The translations under genes were made by a program, and so were the position numbers. From assembly GCA_016873595.1 (NCBI GenBank), contig VGWZ01000083.1, positions 1 through 8,219 on the forward strand: a stretch of DNA of 8,219 nt. Direction: 5' to 3'. The notes below the pieces were generated by a model. It was not told the DNA's origin. It made no database searches and saw only the letters and a program-made list of their open reading frames with translations. Positions 1-6,078 of the stretch are shown here, piece by piece. The stretch's first letter is position 1; the number at the start of each line of letters is the position of its first letter. This stretch comes from Nitrospira sp. (GTDB lineage: Bacteria > Nitrospirota > Thermodesulfovibrionia > Thermodesulfovibrionales > SM23-35).

Positions 1-469
1 GAGTATGTCCTATTTCCTTTGGAGAGGGCGCATCCTTCAGGGTTTTCCCAATAAGTTCCTCAGCTACATAAGGAACATCAGGGCAGCCTCCACCAGAAAT
101 ATTTACGATCTTCAAGGTATTTTTCTCGACAGTCAACTTCATATTGGCAGCCCGAACCATAATATAATCTCCATATTCCTTGGTCCTGATTAAATCTACT
201 GGCTTCATGAGTGGATTATCCACTGGAACCATTTCTAAAGGAGGCATCCTGTTTTCCTTAAGGATCCTGAAGATATTCAGTTGTTCCACAAGAGGAAATT
301 CGATGACCAGGTCACAGCCAGTGCGAAGCTCAGGAGGCGGACCCATGACACGGACATTCCATCCTTTTTTTCTCAAAATCGCTTCTGCCCTTATGACCTC
401 GCTCGTATTGTGAAATACGAGAAAACCCCTGTCATTTTTACTGTTTCTTCCCTTTTTTTTGCCTTTCAA
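1..469 (-). CDS. DUF3343 (Se/S carrier-like) protein with extra C-terminal domain, partial
   Basis: The frame is open to the left edge, so the C-terminus is missing; 156 residues are visible. No ATG lies near the upstream gene. I chose TTG at 469-467 because AGGG sits 7 nt before it; another TTG at 475-473 overlaps the tusA-like stop. After a basic leader (KGKKKGR), residues about 15-70 match the DUF3343 pattern: GFLVFHNTSEVIRAEAIL, then a P-P-P-E-L-R-T-G-C-D-L-V-I-E-F stretch (residues 44-58) with the typical conserved Cys (C52). DUF3343 proteins are proposed, not proven, to carry selenium or sulfur. Residues about 90-156 form a second region that I do not recognise, containing G-G-G-C-P-D-V-P-Y at 126-134 (C129). 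The gene follows tusA directly and is probably translationally coupled to it. An acceptor or relay role for S or Se is inferred from domain and context only. Confidence 0.75.
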   Translation of the reverse strand, partial: MKGKKKGRNSKNDRGFLVFHNTSEVIRAEAILRKKGWNVRVMGPPPELRTGCDLVIEFPLVEQLNIFRILKENRMPPLEMVPVDNPLMKPVDLIRTKEYGDYIMVRAANMKLTVEKNTLKIVNISGGGCPDVPYVAEELIGKTLKDAPSPKEIGHT

Positions 470-471
470 AT

Positions 472-693
472 TCAATCCCTTTTCAGGATGAGAACATACC
501 CTGAATCTTCTGTTTTTTTAGTCTCTACAACCTCCCATCCCTTGTTTCTTGCCAGGCGGCTTACATTCTCACGTGAAGTATCTGTATCCACCATTACTTC
601 AAGCATACCCTTTCCGAGTTCCTTCATCTTCTGGTGTGCCAGTATCACCGGTTGGGGGCAGGAAAGCCCTCTCGCGTCAACATGCTCAGCCAT
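472..693 (-). CDS. TusA/SirA-family sulfur carrier protein
   Basis: This 73-residue protein is the usual size of a single TusA domain. The N-terminus D-A-R-G-L-S-C-P-Q-P-V holds the family CPxP motif with the persulfide-forming cysteine at C12. The rest (K-x-x-E-L-G-K-G-x-L-E-V and the region after it) follows the beta-alpha-beta TusA fold. TusA proteins accept a persulfide from a sulfurtransferase and pass it on in the cytoplasm. A strong GGAGGAGGT site lies about 8 nt before the ATG. The gene is 78 bp downstream of the rhodanese gene and its stop abuts the DUF3343 gene. In selenium-linked clusters the equivalent domain is often the N-terminal half of YedF; here it stands alone, without a DsrE-like C-terminal half. 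Which substrate (S or Se) it carries cannot be read from the sequence. Confidence 0.9.
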   Translation of the reverse strand: MAEHVDARGLSCPQPVILAHQKMKELGKGMLEVMVDTDTSRENVSRLARNKGWEVVETKKTEDSGYVLILKRD

Positions 694-771
694 GTGTTAC
701 CTCCTCCGAATAGTGTTATAATGTTTATAATTCTCTTTTTTTATCATATTCTTTCTTATCATTCACCCGAA

Positions 772-1590
772 TTATTTGCCGATTGATGCCTTAAGCTCCT
801 CAAATGTTCCATTGAAGTAAGCTACATTGTGGAATGCCTCCCATGCGAGGGCCTTGGCAACCTCCAAAGCCTGCTTGGCATCCTTGCCGAATACAATGAT
901 GCGGGTATTATGGTCATCAACAGGCAGGCGTCCATCGTTTTTAGCCAATTTAATCTCGCCAACATCCTTCTTGCCGGGCTGAACACCACTACGTGGCAGA
1001 TTCTTTGCAACCGCTATGCTACCTGCCTTGAACTCGTCGGGTTCCCTGACATCAAGGAATACCGCAGTTTTATCATTCTCAAGAACATATTTAACTCCCA
1101 ATGACTCGATTTGAGTTACTCCGCCCAAGGCACGCCAGACTGGTATGCCGAGTTGATAGCGGCGCACATTCTTGTAACCAGCATCAAGAAGTTCAACAGG
1201 AAGCCGCTTGCTTTTGCCGCAATACGGGCCGTTACAGTAGATGACAATTGGCGCTTCCTTGTCCCCTTTGAGAATTCTGCCGACTTCGGCAACATCCGAG
1301 ACATAGAGGGCCTTGTCTACGCCAGGCTTGGCAGATAGGTTAACTGCACCGGGAATATGGCTGACTGCATATTCCTTAAATGGACGTGCATCGAACACCA
1401 TAGCGCTTTTCTCTGTCAGAATCTTCTGTAGCTCTTCGGTCGATATCTCTGGCGTTTTCTGACCAGACTCCATCAGCGTGGCTTGATAAATGTTCCAAGG
1501 CGACTGAGAATCAGCATATGATATATTCATAATCAGCATTAACACGCCAGCGATGGACAAATATAAAAGATGCTTAAGATTCTTTTTCAC
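772..1590 (-). CDS. Exported tandem rhodanese-domain protein, second domain degenerate
   Basis: The start is taken as GTG at 1590-1588, because a GGAGGAG site lies 8 nt before it; the upstream in-frame TTG at 1614 has no such site. The protein has 272 residues. VKKNLKHLLYLSIAGVLMLIMN, ending near ISYA-DS, is a typical Sec signal peptide, so it likely acts in the periplasm. Rhodanese domain 1 (about residues 48-160) has FDARPFKEYAVSHIPGA and the active-site loop Y-C-N-G-P-Y-C-G-K-S (C119, with C124 nearby), then Y-Q-L-G-I-P-V-W-R-A-L-G-G. Domain 2 (about 165-272) has FLDVREPDEF, but its loop reads V-F-G-K-D-A-K-Q, with Gly235 where the catalytic Cys should be, so it is probably non-catalytic. 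Rhodaneses move sulfane sulfur through a cysteine persulfide. It sits 16 bp after yedE and before tusA, which suggests handling of a sulfur or selenium species around import. G+C is about 50% in the rows counted, above its neighbours. Confidence 0.88.
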   Translation of the reverse strand: MKKNLKHLLYLSIAGVLMLIMNISYADSQSPWNIYQATLMESGQKTPEISTEELQKILTEKSAMVFDARPFKEYAVSHIPGAVNLSAKPGVDKALYVSDVAEVGRILKGDKEAPIVIYCNGPYCGKSKRLPVELLDAGYKNVRRYQLGIPVWRALGGVTQIESLGVKYVLENDKTAVFLDVREPDEFKAGSIAVAKNLPRSGVQPGKKDVGEIKLAKNDGRLPVDDHNTRIIVFGKDAKQALEVAKALAWEAFHNVAYFNGTFEELKASIGK

Positions 1591-1598
1591 TGTGTTTT

Positions 1599-1605
1599 CT
1601 CCTCC
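1599..1605 (-). promoter_or_regulatory. Shine-Dalgarno site fixing the rhodanese GTG start
   Basis: GGAGGAG lies just after the yedE stop codon (TAG at 1609-1607) and 8 nt upstream of GTG 1590-1588. It supports the internal GTG rather than the TTG at 1614-1612, which would overlap yedE and would place this site inside the coding region. Confidence 0.75.
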
Positions 1606-1606
1606 T

Positions 1607-2701
1607 CTATTCAACTTTTTCCCTCATAGTAAAACCTATAAATAAACATACTAAGAGTCCTATGATCACTGCTGTCGGCCCATAAAGACCAGGGCCAGCT
1701 GGTGAGCTTGCCAAGGAAAAGTTATGGGAAAAGCCTGCTCCTGTGATCATGCCAATGACAAACATGGCAGCATCTCCATCTCCTTCGCCTGCCATGAATA
1801 ATTGCCGGCCTGGACAACCTCCTGCCAGTGCAAAGGAAAGACCTGCTAAGGACATGCCTAAGAAATTCCAGATGTGGTTGTTGTGGGCAATTGGTTGGCC
1901 TTCAAAACCTGCTTTAAATTGACCTAAAATGATATTGGTTACAAAGGCTGCAAATAAAAGGGCAAAGACTCCGCTTGCAAGGTGAAAATTTCGAACGAGT
2001 ATGATGTCCCTGATGGCACCCATTGTGCAGAATCTGCTCCTCTGAGCCAGAAAACCTACAGCTAATCCGATAATCAAGGAAATGACTAAAGGAGCATGCA
2101 TAGAGCCAGGTCCTTTTTCACTGAAGAATATAGGTCCAGATTTCCCGCCATCGCCCATCAGTGGTGCAATGATAAGGAAGGCTAACAGAGAGGCCATAAT
2201 TAAAGGTAATAACCAGCCTACAGAGGTAAAGGTTCTTTGATTTCTTCCCAGAGAATAGCCCTTTTTAAGGAAGAGGACTCCTACAGCTACTCCTACCACG
2301 AGCCCTGAAAGACCAAGGATTGCGTTACCATCACCCCCTGCAAGTCTAAGAAGTACACGCCATGGGCAACCAAGAAAGACAAGGGCACCGATCATTGCGA
2401 AAAATCCTAAAATGAAACGTACAATGGGGGCAGAACCAACTCTCGGCCTGAATTCTTTAAAGATATAGGCAGAGATCAATGAGCCAAAAACGAAGCCAAT
2501 AACCTCCGAGCGAATGTATTGGACTACATCTACCCTGTGTAGCCCCAATGCCCCGGCTATATCCCTTTCAAAACAGGCGACACAGACCCCCATGTTTGGC
2601 GGGTTACCCCACTTCTGAAGCAATGCCGCAAAAACACCGATAAATGCGCCCACCAAAATAATACCCCATCGGGTTCCAAAGAAACTTTTAAGATAGGACA
2701 T
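1607..2701 (-). CDS. yedE: YedE/YeeE-family membrane protein, selenium-metabolism-type transporter
   Basis: This 364-residue polytopic inner-membrane protein has about ten hydrophobic segments. ATG at 2701-2699 is preferred over ATG 2722 because GGAAGGAGG sits 9 nt before it. Two pseudo-symmetric halves are visible. The first half has N-M-G-V-C-V-A-C-F-E-R-D-I-A-G-A-L-G (C40, C43) and G-C-P-W-R with a following G-G-D-G-N-A (C112). The second half has R-S-R-F-C-T-M-G-A-I-R-D (C225) and G-G-C-P-G-R-Q-L-F-M-A-G-E-G-D-G-D-A (C296). The family relays thiosulfate (YeeE/TsuA) or putatively selenium species past membrane cysteines. The NMGxCxACFxRDIAGALGLHR segment resembles the selenium-associated YedE subfamily rather than the TsuA thiosulfate importers. 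The following rhodanese, TusA and DUF3343 genes agree with a sulfur/selenium import role. The exact substrate is inference. Confidence 0.88.
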   Translation of the reverse strand: MSYLKSFFGTRWGIILVGAFIGVFAALLQKWGNPPNMGVCVACFERDIAGALGLHRVDVVQYIRSEVIGFVFGSLISAYIFKEFRPRVGSAPIVRFILGFFAMIGALVFLGCPWRVLLRLAGGDGNAILGLSGLVVGVAVGVLFLKKGYSLGRNQRTFTSVGWLLPLIMASLLAFLIIAPLMGDGGKSGPIFFSEKGPGSMHAPLVISLIIGLAVGFLAQRSRFCTMGAIRDIILVRNFHLASGVFALLFAAFVTNIILGQFKAGFEGQPIAHNNHIWNFLGMSLAGLSFALAGGCPGRQLFMAGEGDGDAAMFVIGMITGAGFSHNFSLASSPAGPGLYGPTAVIIGLLVCLFIGFTMREKVE

Positions 2702-2710
2702 AGTATTATT

Positions 2711-2719
2711 CCTCCTTCC
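2711..2719 (-). promoter_or_regulatory. Shine-Dalgarno site fixing the yedE start
   Basis: GGAAGGAGG lies 9 nt upstream of ATG 2701-2699. The longer frame starting at ATG 2722 would translate through this site (M-G-R-R-N-N-T) and has no comparable site of its own, so the shorter start is preferred. Confidence 0.75.
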
Positions 2720-2769
2720 CATTCAGAATAAAATGATTTTGAGGCATGGAAGTGTCCTCTGCCCGGTTA

Positions 2770-2798
2770 ATTTAATATAGATATAATCAATATGTCAA
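2770..2798 (-). promoter_or_regulatory. Candidate sigma70-type promoter for the yedE operon
   Basis: On the minus strand a perfect TTGACA (2798-2793) is followed after 17 nt by TTAAAT (2775-2770), which matches 4 of 6 positions of TATAAT. Transcription would start near 2763 and give a leader of about 60 nt before yedE. The -35 box falls exactly in the spacer of the double palindrome described separately. The weak -10 is compatible with a regulated promoter, but the call is by eye. Confidence 0.5.
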
Positions 2799-2813
2799 AT
2801 AGATTATATCTAT
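2777..2813. promoter_or_regulatory. LysR/OxyR-type double palindromic operator upstream of yedE
   Basis: Two 15-bp elements of the form ATAGntnnnanCTAT lie 7 bp apart. The right one (2799-2813, ATAGATTATATCTAT) fits every fixed position; the left one (2777-2791, ATAGATATAATCAAT) differs at one fixed position. This is the four-half-site layout known for tetrameric LysR-family proteins, best described for OxyR. The outer arms also make a perfect 12-bp inverted repeat (2777-2788 and 2802-2813). The adjacent lysR product is the obvious candidate ligand-responsive binder. The site overlaps the predicted -35 region. Confidence 0.7.
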
Positions 2814-2854
2814 TAGAAAAGCAAAATTTATAGGGAATGTGGCTTTGCTGGGAT

Positions 2855-3748
2855 TCAGATACTCTTTGATTCAGCAGTGATATGTTTTAAAAATACGGCG
2901 TATGCCGGAGGGAGTGTCCTTTTTTTATGGGTTATAATATAAAATCTTCGTTTCATATGGATATCTGTAAGTTTTATTTCTTTGAGTATTTTATGTTTTA
3001 ATTCATCAATTACAGCAAACTTTGACAGAATAGAAAATCCCATTCCTGCTTTTACCGCCTGTTTTATCGCATCAGTAGAACCGAAAATACCCGCAATTTT
3101 AATGCTCTCAAGAGAGATTCCTTTGCCTTCCAAGATTTTTTCTGTCTCTCTTCGTGTTCCTGAACCTTCCTCTCGTAAGACCATGGGGAACTTGATTAGC
3201 TCCTTTAATGGTATCCTGCTGGACTTTATCAAAGAAGGTGAAGAGACGACGATGAGCTCATCTTCCACAAACGGTATGTAGTGTATCTGTTCATTACCGA
3301 GTTTTGCCCCTACAATTCCCAGAAGTAATTCTTGTTTTGAAATTCTGTCAACGATGCCCCTTGAATCAGATATAAGAATCTGAAATGAAACGGATGGATA
3401 TCTGTTCTGGAATGCTGCCATCAGGGAAGGCAGTAGGTATGTGCCCGGGATTGTGCTTGCACCAATGACCAACTCTCCAGTGACCTCTTTCTTGAATTGC
3501 CCGATAGCCTCTTTGAGCGTGTTAGCTTTTTCTATAATTTCCATTGCATGGCTGTATAAAACCTCTGCCTCTCTGGTAGGAATGATTGTTCTGCCCAATC
3601 TGTCAAAAAGTTTGCAGCTTAATTCTTCCTCCAGTGACCTGATATGGTCACTTATGGTTGGCTGTGTAAGGTATAGCTCTCCAGATGCCTTTGAAAAGCT
3701 TTTACTTTTGAAAACTGAGGCAAATACCCTGAGCTGATGAAGGTCCAT
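2855..3748 (-). CDS. LysR-family transcriptional regulator, selenium/sulfur-metabolism-associated type
   Basis: The protein has 297 residues, the standard LysR length. The N-terminal winged helix-turn-helix (about residues 1-60) reads M-D-L-H-Q-L-R-V-F and S-F-S-K-A-S-G-E-L-Y-L-T-Q-P-T-I-S-D-H-I, then L-F-D-R-L-G-R. A linker helix follows, then a CysB-like effector-binding domain (from about residue 90, with ELVIGASTIPGTYLLP at the start and LREEGSGTRRETE in the middle). The sequence resembles the LysR proteins found beside yedE/selenium genes; this is recognition by eye, without a search. It lies directly upstream of yedE in the same orientation and probably controls it through the double palindrome at 2777-2813. 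It is divergent from the endonuclease V gene across 38 bp. No Shine-Dalgarno sequence precedes its ATG. The ligand is unknown. Confidence 0.92.
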   Translation of the reverse strand: MDLHQLRVFASVFKSKSFSKASGELYLTQPTISDHIRSLEEELSCKLFDRLGRTIIPTREAEVLYSHAMEIIEKANTLKEAIGQFKKEVTGELVIGASTIPGTYLLPSLMAAFQNRYPSVSFQILISDSRGIVDRISKQELLLGIVGAKLGNEQIHYIPFVEDELIVVSSPSLIKSSRIPLKELIKFPMVLREEGSGTRRETEKILEGKGISLESIKIAGIFGSTDAIKQAVKAGMGFSILSKFAVIDELKHKILKEIKLTDIHMKRRFYIITHKKRTLPPAYAVFLKHITAESKSI

Positions 3749-3786
3749 ATATGAAATTTTAACATATTTTGTATTATTCTTTATCT

Positions 3787-4446
3787 ATGAAATGGCCGAA
3801 AAATATAACTGAAGCAAAAAAGATTCAAGAGGTTCTTAAGAAGAAGGTAAGAATCACTCCCCTCAGAAAAAGTCCGGAATATATCGCAGGTGTTGATGCA
3901 GCATTTTTTGTGGATAAGATTATAGGGGTCGCATGCCTTTATAGGTACCCTGAGATAATTCTTATCGAAGAGGCATATTCATTAACAGAGGTATCCTTTC
4001 CCTATATACCGGGTTTTTTGTCTTTCAGAGAAGGCCCTGCAATTATTAAAGCCATGAGCAGCTTGAAGATTAAACCCCATGTAATCCTTTTCGACGGTCA
4101 AGGAATTGCACATCCAAAGGGATTGGGAATTGCATCACATATTGGTGTGCTCATTGATATTCCAACCATTGGATGTGCAAAATCAAGGCTGGTCGGAAAT
4201 TACAGAGAGCCTGGGTTGAAAAAAGGGAGTAGGTCTTCTCTAAGATATAATGGAAAGATCATTGGTGTGGTTTTGCGGACAAAGGATAACGTGAAGCCAG
4301 TTTTTGTTTCACTTGGGCATAGAATTAATCTGAAAAATTCAATAAAGATTGTACTTGGCTGTACGAATATATATCGAATTCCCGAACCCTTGAGGCGAGC
4401 AGATTTTATCTCAAAGAAAATAAAGAGAGAGCTATTAGCAGGTTAA
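3787..4446 (+). CDS. nfi: Endonuclease V (deoxyinosine 3' endonuclease)
   Basis: Endonuclease V nicks DNA one phosphodiester bond 3' of deoxyinosine to start repair of deaminated adenine; some homologues act on inosine in RNA. The 219-residue protein has the usual length. The conserved blocks are Y-I-A-G-V-D-A-A-F (D37), P-Y-I-P-G-F-L-S-F-R-E (E82), and I-L-F-D-G-Q-G-I-A-H-P-K-G-L-G-I-A-S-H-I-G (D103, H109), followed by P-T-I-G-C-A-K-S-R-L. The PYIPGFLSFRE block contains the lesion-wedge residues of the family. D37, E82 and D103 correspond to the metal-binding residues. ATG 3787 is chosen; the frame also allows TTG at 3769, but MKWPK is a more natural start. No Shine-Dalgarno site is seen for either. 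The 3' end overlaps the convergent gene by 12 bp. Confidence 0.93.
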   Translation: MKWPKNITEAKKIQEVLKKKVRITPLRKSPEYIAGVDAAFFVDKIIGVACLYRYPEIILIEEAYSLTEVSFPYIPGFLSFREGPAIIKAMSSLKIKPHVILFDGQGIAHPKGLGIASHIGVLIDIPTIGCAKSRLVGNYREPGLKKGSRSSLRYNGKIIGVVLRTKDNVKPVFVSLGHRINLKNSIKIVLGCTNIYRIPEPLRRADFISKKIKRELLAG

Positions 4447-4776
4447 ATGCAAGGCTGCAATGACGCCCTTATCATTCTGAAATGTATTGAAGAGCTCAAC
4501 TGCTTTCTTTGTATGTTCAACGTGAACCTCGATACCCTTTGATTCGAGATGTGATAGTGTTTCTTTCGGGACCGTCATTTTCCCGAAATAACCCGTGCCT
4601 ATTATAAGGATTTCAGGCCCTGCATTGACCGCATCGGACAAATCAATTATCTGAAGGTAATGCCCTTTTTCTCTCCACCATGAAGAATCAACTCTTTCTG
4701 GATAAATAATGACATCAGAGGTGTAGGTCTTCCCGTCAATAATTATTTTGCCAAATGAATAATGTTCTACCTTCAT
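4435..4776 (-). CDS. Mth938/NDUFAF3-like domain protein (DUF498)
   Basis: This 113-residue protein matches the short single-domain Mth938 family in length and motifs: F-G-K-I-I-I-D-G-K-T-Y near the start, then V-I-I-Y-P, S-W-W-R-E-K-G-H, and the hallmark E-I-L-I-I-G-T-G-Y-F-G-K with the C-terminal I-E-V-H-V-E-H-T-K-K-A-V-E-L-F-N. The bacterial function is unknown. The eukaryotic relative NDUFAF3 assists respiratory complex I assembly, which does not prove such a role here. A GGAGGAGGG site lies about 5 nt before the ATG, and a good promoter lies upstream at 4808-4836. It forms a single-gene unit and overlaps the end of endonuclease V by 12 bp tail-to-tail. Confidence 0.88.
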   Translation of the reverse strand: MKVEHYSFGKIIIDGKTYTSDVIIYPERVDSSWWREKGHYLQIIDLSDAVNAGPEILIIGTGYFGKMTVPKETLSHLESKGIEVHVEHTKKAVELFNTFQNDKGVIAALHLTC

Positions 4777-4807
4777 CTTGACCCTCCTCCGATCCGGTCT
4801 TTTTATA

Positions 4808-4836
4808 ATTGTAATAGATTTGAATCTCTATTTCAA
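4808..4836 (-). promoter_or_regulatory. Sigma70-type promoter for the Mth938-like gene
   Basis: On the minus strand TTGAAA (4836-4831) is followed after exactly 17 nt by TACAAT (4813-4808); each box matches 5 of 6 consensus positions. Transcription would start near 4801, leaving a leader of about 25 nt that contains the strong Shine-Dalgarno site. Confidence 0.65.
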
Positions 4837-4891
4837 GGGTTTTGATGTTGTACACCCCTGTAAAAAAGAAGGTGTGTTTCTATAAAGTTGT

Positions 4892-4920
4892 TTCACATTG
4901 ATGTTTATTTTTGCTAAACT
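4892..4920 (+). promoter_or_regulatory. Candidate promoter for the CBS-DUF47 operon
   Basis: TTCACA (5 of 6 to TTGACA) is followed after 17 nt by TAAACT (4 of 6 to TATAAT). This puts a start near 4927, about 20 nt before the ATG at 4948. The region is AT-rich, so chance matches are possible. Confidence 0.4.
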
Positions 4921-4947
4921 ATAGCCAAATATTTTTGGAGGTGAGAT

Positions 4948-5343
4948 ATGAAAGCTGAAGAAATAATGGTCAAAAAAATAGAGTTTATTGAAGCTGATGC
5001 CCTGGTATATGATGCCATTGAAAGAATGATTGACAAAAGGCTCAGGTCTCTGGTGGTAAGACCAAAAGAAGAAAAGGATACTTACGGAGTGATCACTGCG
5101 AGGGATATTGTGTTTAAAGTGATCGGTAAAAATCTTGATGTTAAAAAAACAAAAGTTGATGAAATTGCAGAAAAGCCGCTGATCTGTATTAATAGAGCTA
5201 TGGAATTAGAACATATTATCAGTTTATTGAAAAACTATAATATTTCCAGGGCTTTCGTATGTGACGGGGTTGAGGTCGTCGGGGTCGTTGCCCTATTAGA
5301 TGTTATGGGTGCGGCATTGATACAAAAGGCAAAAGGAAGTTGA
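4948..5343 (+). CDS. Two-CBS-domain protein
   Basis: The 131-residue protein consists almost only of a CBS pair (Bateman module). CBS1 covers about residues 3-60 (M-V-K-K-I-E-F-I-E-A-D-A-L-V-Y-D-A-I-E-R-M, then Y-G-V-I-T-A-R-D-I-V). CBS2 covers about 68-128 (A-E-K-P-L-I-C-I-N, ending V-V-G-V-V-A-L-L-D-V-M). G-V-I-T-x-R-D-I-V and V-G-V-V-A-L-L-D are typical ends of adenosyl-binding CBS motifs. Such modules usually bind AMP, ATP, S-adenosylmethionine or similar ligands and regulate a partner. A GGAGGTGAG site precedes the ATG. The stop codon is only 2 bp from the next start, so it is almost certainly co-translated with the DUF47 protein. Ligand and partner are inferred, not shown. Confidence 0.9.
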   Translation: MKAEEIMVKKIEFIEADALVYDAIERMIDKRLRSLVVRPKEEKDTYGVITARDIVFKVIGKNLDVKKTKVDEIAEKPLICINRAMELEHIISLLKNYNISRAFVCDGVEVVGVVALLDVMGAALIQKAKGS

Positions 5344-5345
5344 CT

Positions 5346-5981
5346 ATGGGTATTGAAAAAATGCTCTTTGGCGGTAAAGCAGAGCAAAAGGTCTTAGAAA
5401 AAATAAAGACACATATAAGAATCCTCTGGTCTGCTTCAGATTGTTTCCATAAGGCACTTGAAGAACGTGACAGGGATTTGGTGTATTGTGTCCCTGATCT
5501 TGAGAGGGAAGGAGACAGTGTCAGGCGAGAAATAGTTTCAAAAATTTATGAAGGGGCTTTTTTACCATTCCTCCGTTCGAGTATATGCAGGTTTGTTGAA
5601 ATAGTGGATGAAGCCTTTGATGTCCTGGAAGACGCTGCCTATGAATTTGAAAATTTAAATTTACAATTAGATGAAGAAATAGAAGAGGATTGCATTAAGA
5701 TCGCTGATATAAACTCAAAGATGTGTGAAATGCTTTTGATCGCCTTTGAAACATTATTCGGGAAAGGAGATTTAAGAGAGAAAAACCTGGCAGTCAGGAT
5801 TTATGAGAAGAAAGTTGATGAAATAAAATTTGATCTGCTCAAAAAGCTGAGAAAAAAAGAGATAAAAAACTTCTGGGAGGGGAAAACACTCGCAGATTTT
5901 ATATCATATCTTACACACGTGAGTGACGTGATTGAAGATGCCAGTGATTATCTCACCGCAATAAAAATAAGTTTGAAATAA
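5346..5981 (+). CDS. DUF47/PhoU-like protein, PiT-associated
   Basis: The 211-residue protein is all-helical in pattern and of typical DUF47 length. Family features are the N-terminal G-I-E-K-M-L-F-G-G-K, the L-E-R-E-G-D-S-V-R-R-E-I metal-binding-type helix, L-P-F-L-R-S-S-I-C-R-F-V-E-I-V-D-E in the middle, and the C-terminal T-H-V-S-D-V-I-E-D-A-S-D-Y-L. DUF47 proteins are PhoU relatives, usually encoded beside PiT permeases, and are thought to modulate transport. ATG 5346 is chosen over TTG 5340, which overlaps the CBS stop, because AAGGAAG lies about 6 nt upstream of the ATG. It sits between the CBS protein and the PiT permease, as expected for a phosphate-uptake module. Confidence 0.92.
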   Translation: MGIEKMLFGGKAEQKVLEKIKTHIRILWSASDCFHKALEERDRDLVYCVPDLEREGDSVRREIVSKIYEGAFLPFLRSSICRFVEIVDEAFDVLEDAAYEFENLNLQLDEEIEEDCIKIADINSKMCEMLLIAFETLFGKGDLREKNLAVRIYEKKVDEIKFDLLKKLRKKEIKNFWEGKTLADFISYLTHVSDVIEDASDYLTAIKISLK

Positions 5982-6015
5982 ATTTTTATTACCAGTTTCG
6001 TTACTCTATACCAAA

Positions 6016-6046
6016 TTGTAAAACAGCTATGATAGAGCACTATAAT
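6016..6046 (+). promoter_or_regulatory. Candidate promoter between DUF47 and PiT genes
   Basis: A perfect TATAAT (6041-6046) lies in the 97-bp gap. The best -35 is TTGTAA (6016-6021) at a long 19-nt spacing. The predicted start near 6053 leaves a leader of about 25 nt. It could give the permease extra transcription apart from the upstream genes. The local sequence is very AT-rich, so chance is possible. Confidence 0.35.
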
Positions 6047-6078
6047 AAAAAATTTTATATATGTGATTGTTCTCCTCA

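Noticed and set aside
402..421. Perfect 8-bp inverted repeat with a 4-nt loop (CTCGTATT / AATACGAG)
   Set aside because: It lies inside the DUF3343 coding region, has no following U-run on either strand, and a repeat of this size is expected about once by chance in 8 kb when several loop lengths are allowed.
467..475. Possible selenocysteine or read-through at the tusA TGA, joining it to the DUF3343 gene
   Set aside because: A second in-frame TGA follows after one codon, and the DUF3343 gene is in a different frame, so read-through would not fuse them.
281..721. 146-codon open frame on the plus strand
   Set aside because: It is antisense to the DUF3343 and tusA genes, which show clear family motifs and ribosome binding sites; its product is low-complexity Ser/Phe-rich and matches nothing.
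2820..2849. AGCAAA/TTTGCT pair downstream of lysR as a terminator
   Set aside because: The stem is only 6 bp, AT-rich, with an 18-nt loop and no U-tract; too weak for an intrinsic terminator.
2982..3737. Two plus-strand open frames (2982-3281, 3441-3737)
   Set aside because: Both are antisense shadows of the well-supported lysR gene.
4852..4875. ACACC...GGTGT inverted repeat in the divergent intergenic region
   Set aside because: The arms are only 5 bp with a 14-nt spacer, within chance expectation, and no regulator gene is adjacent.
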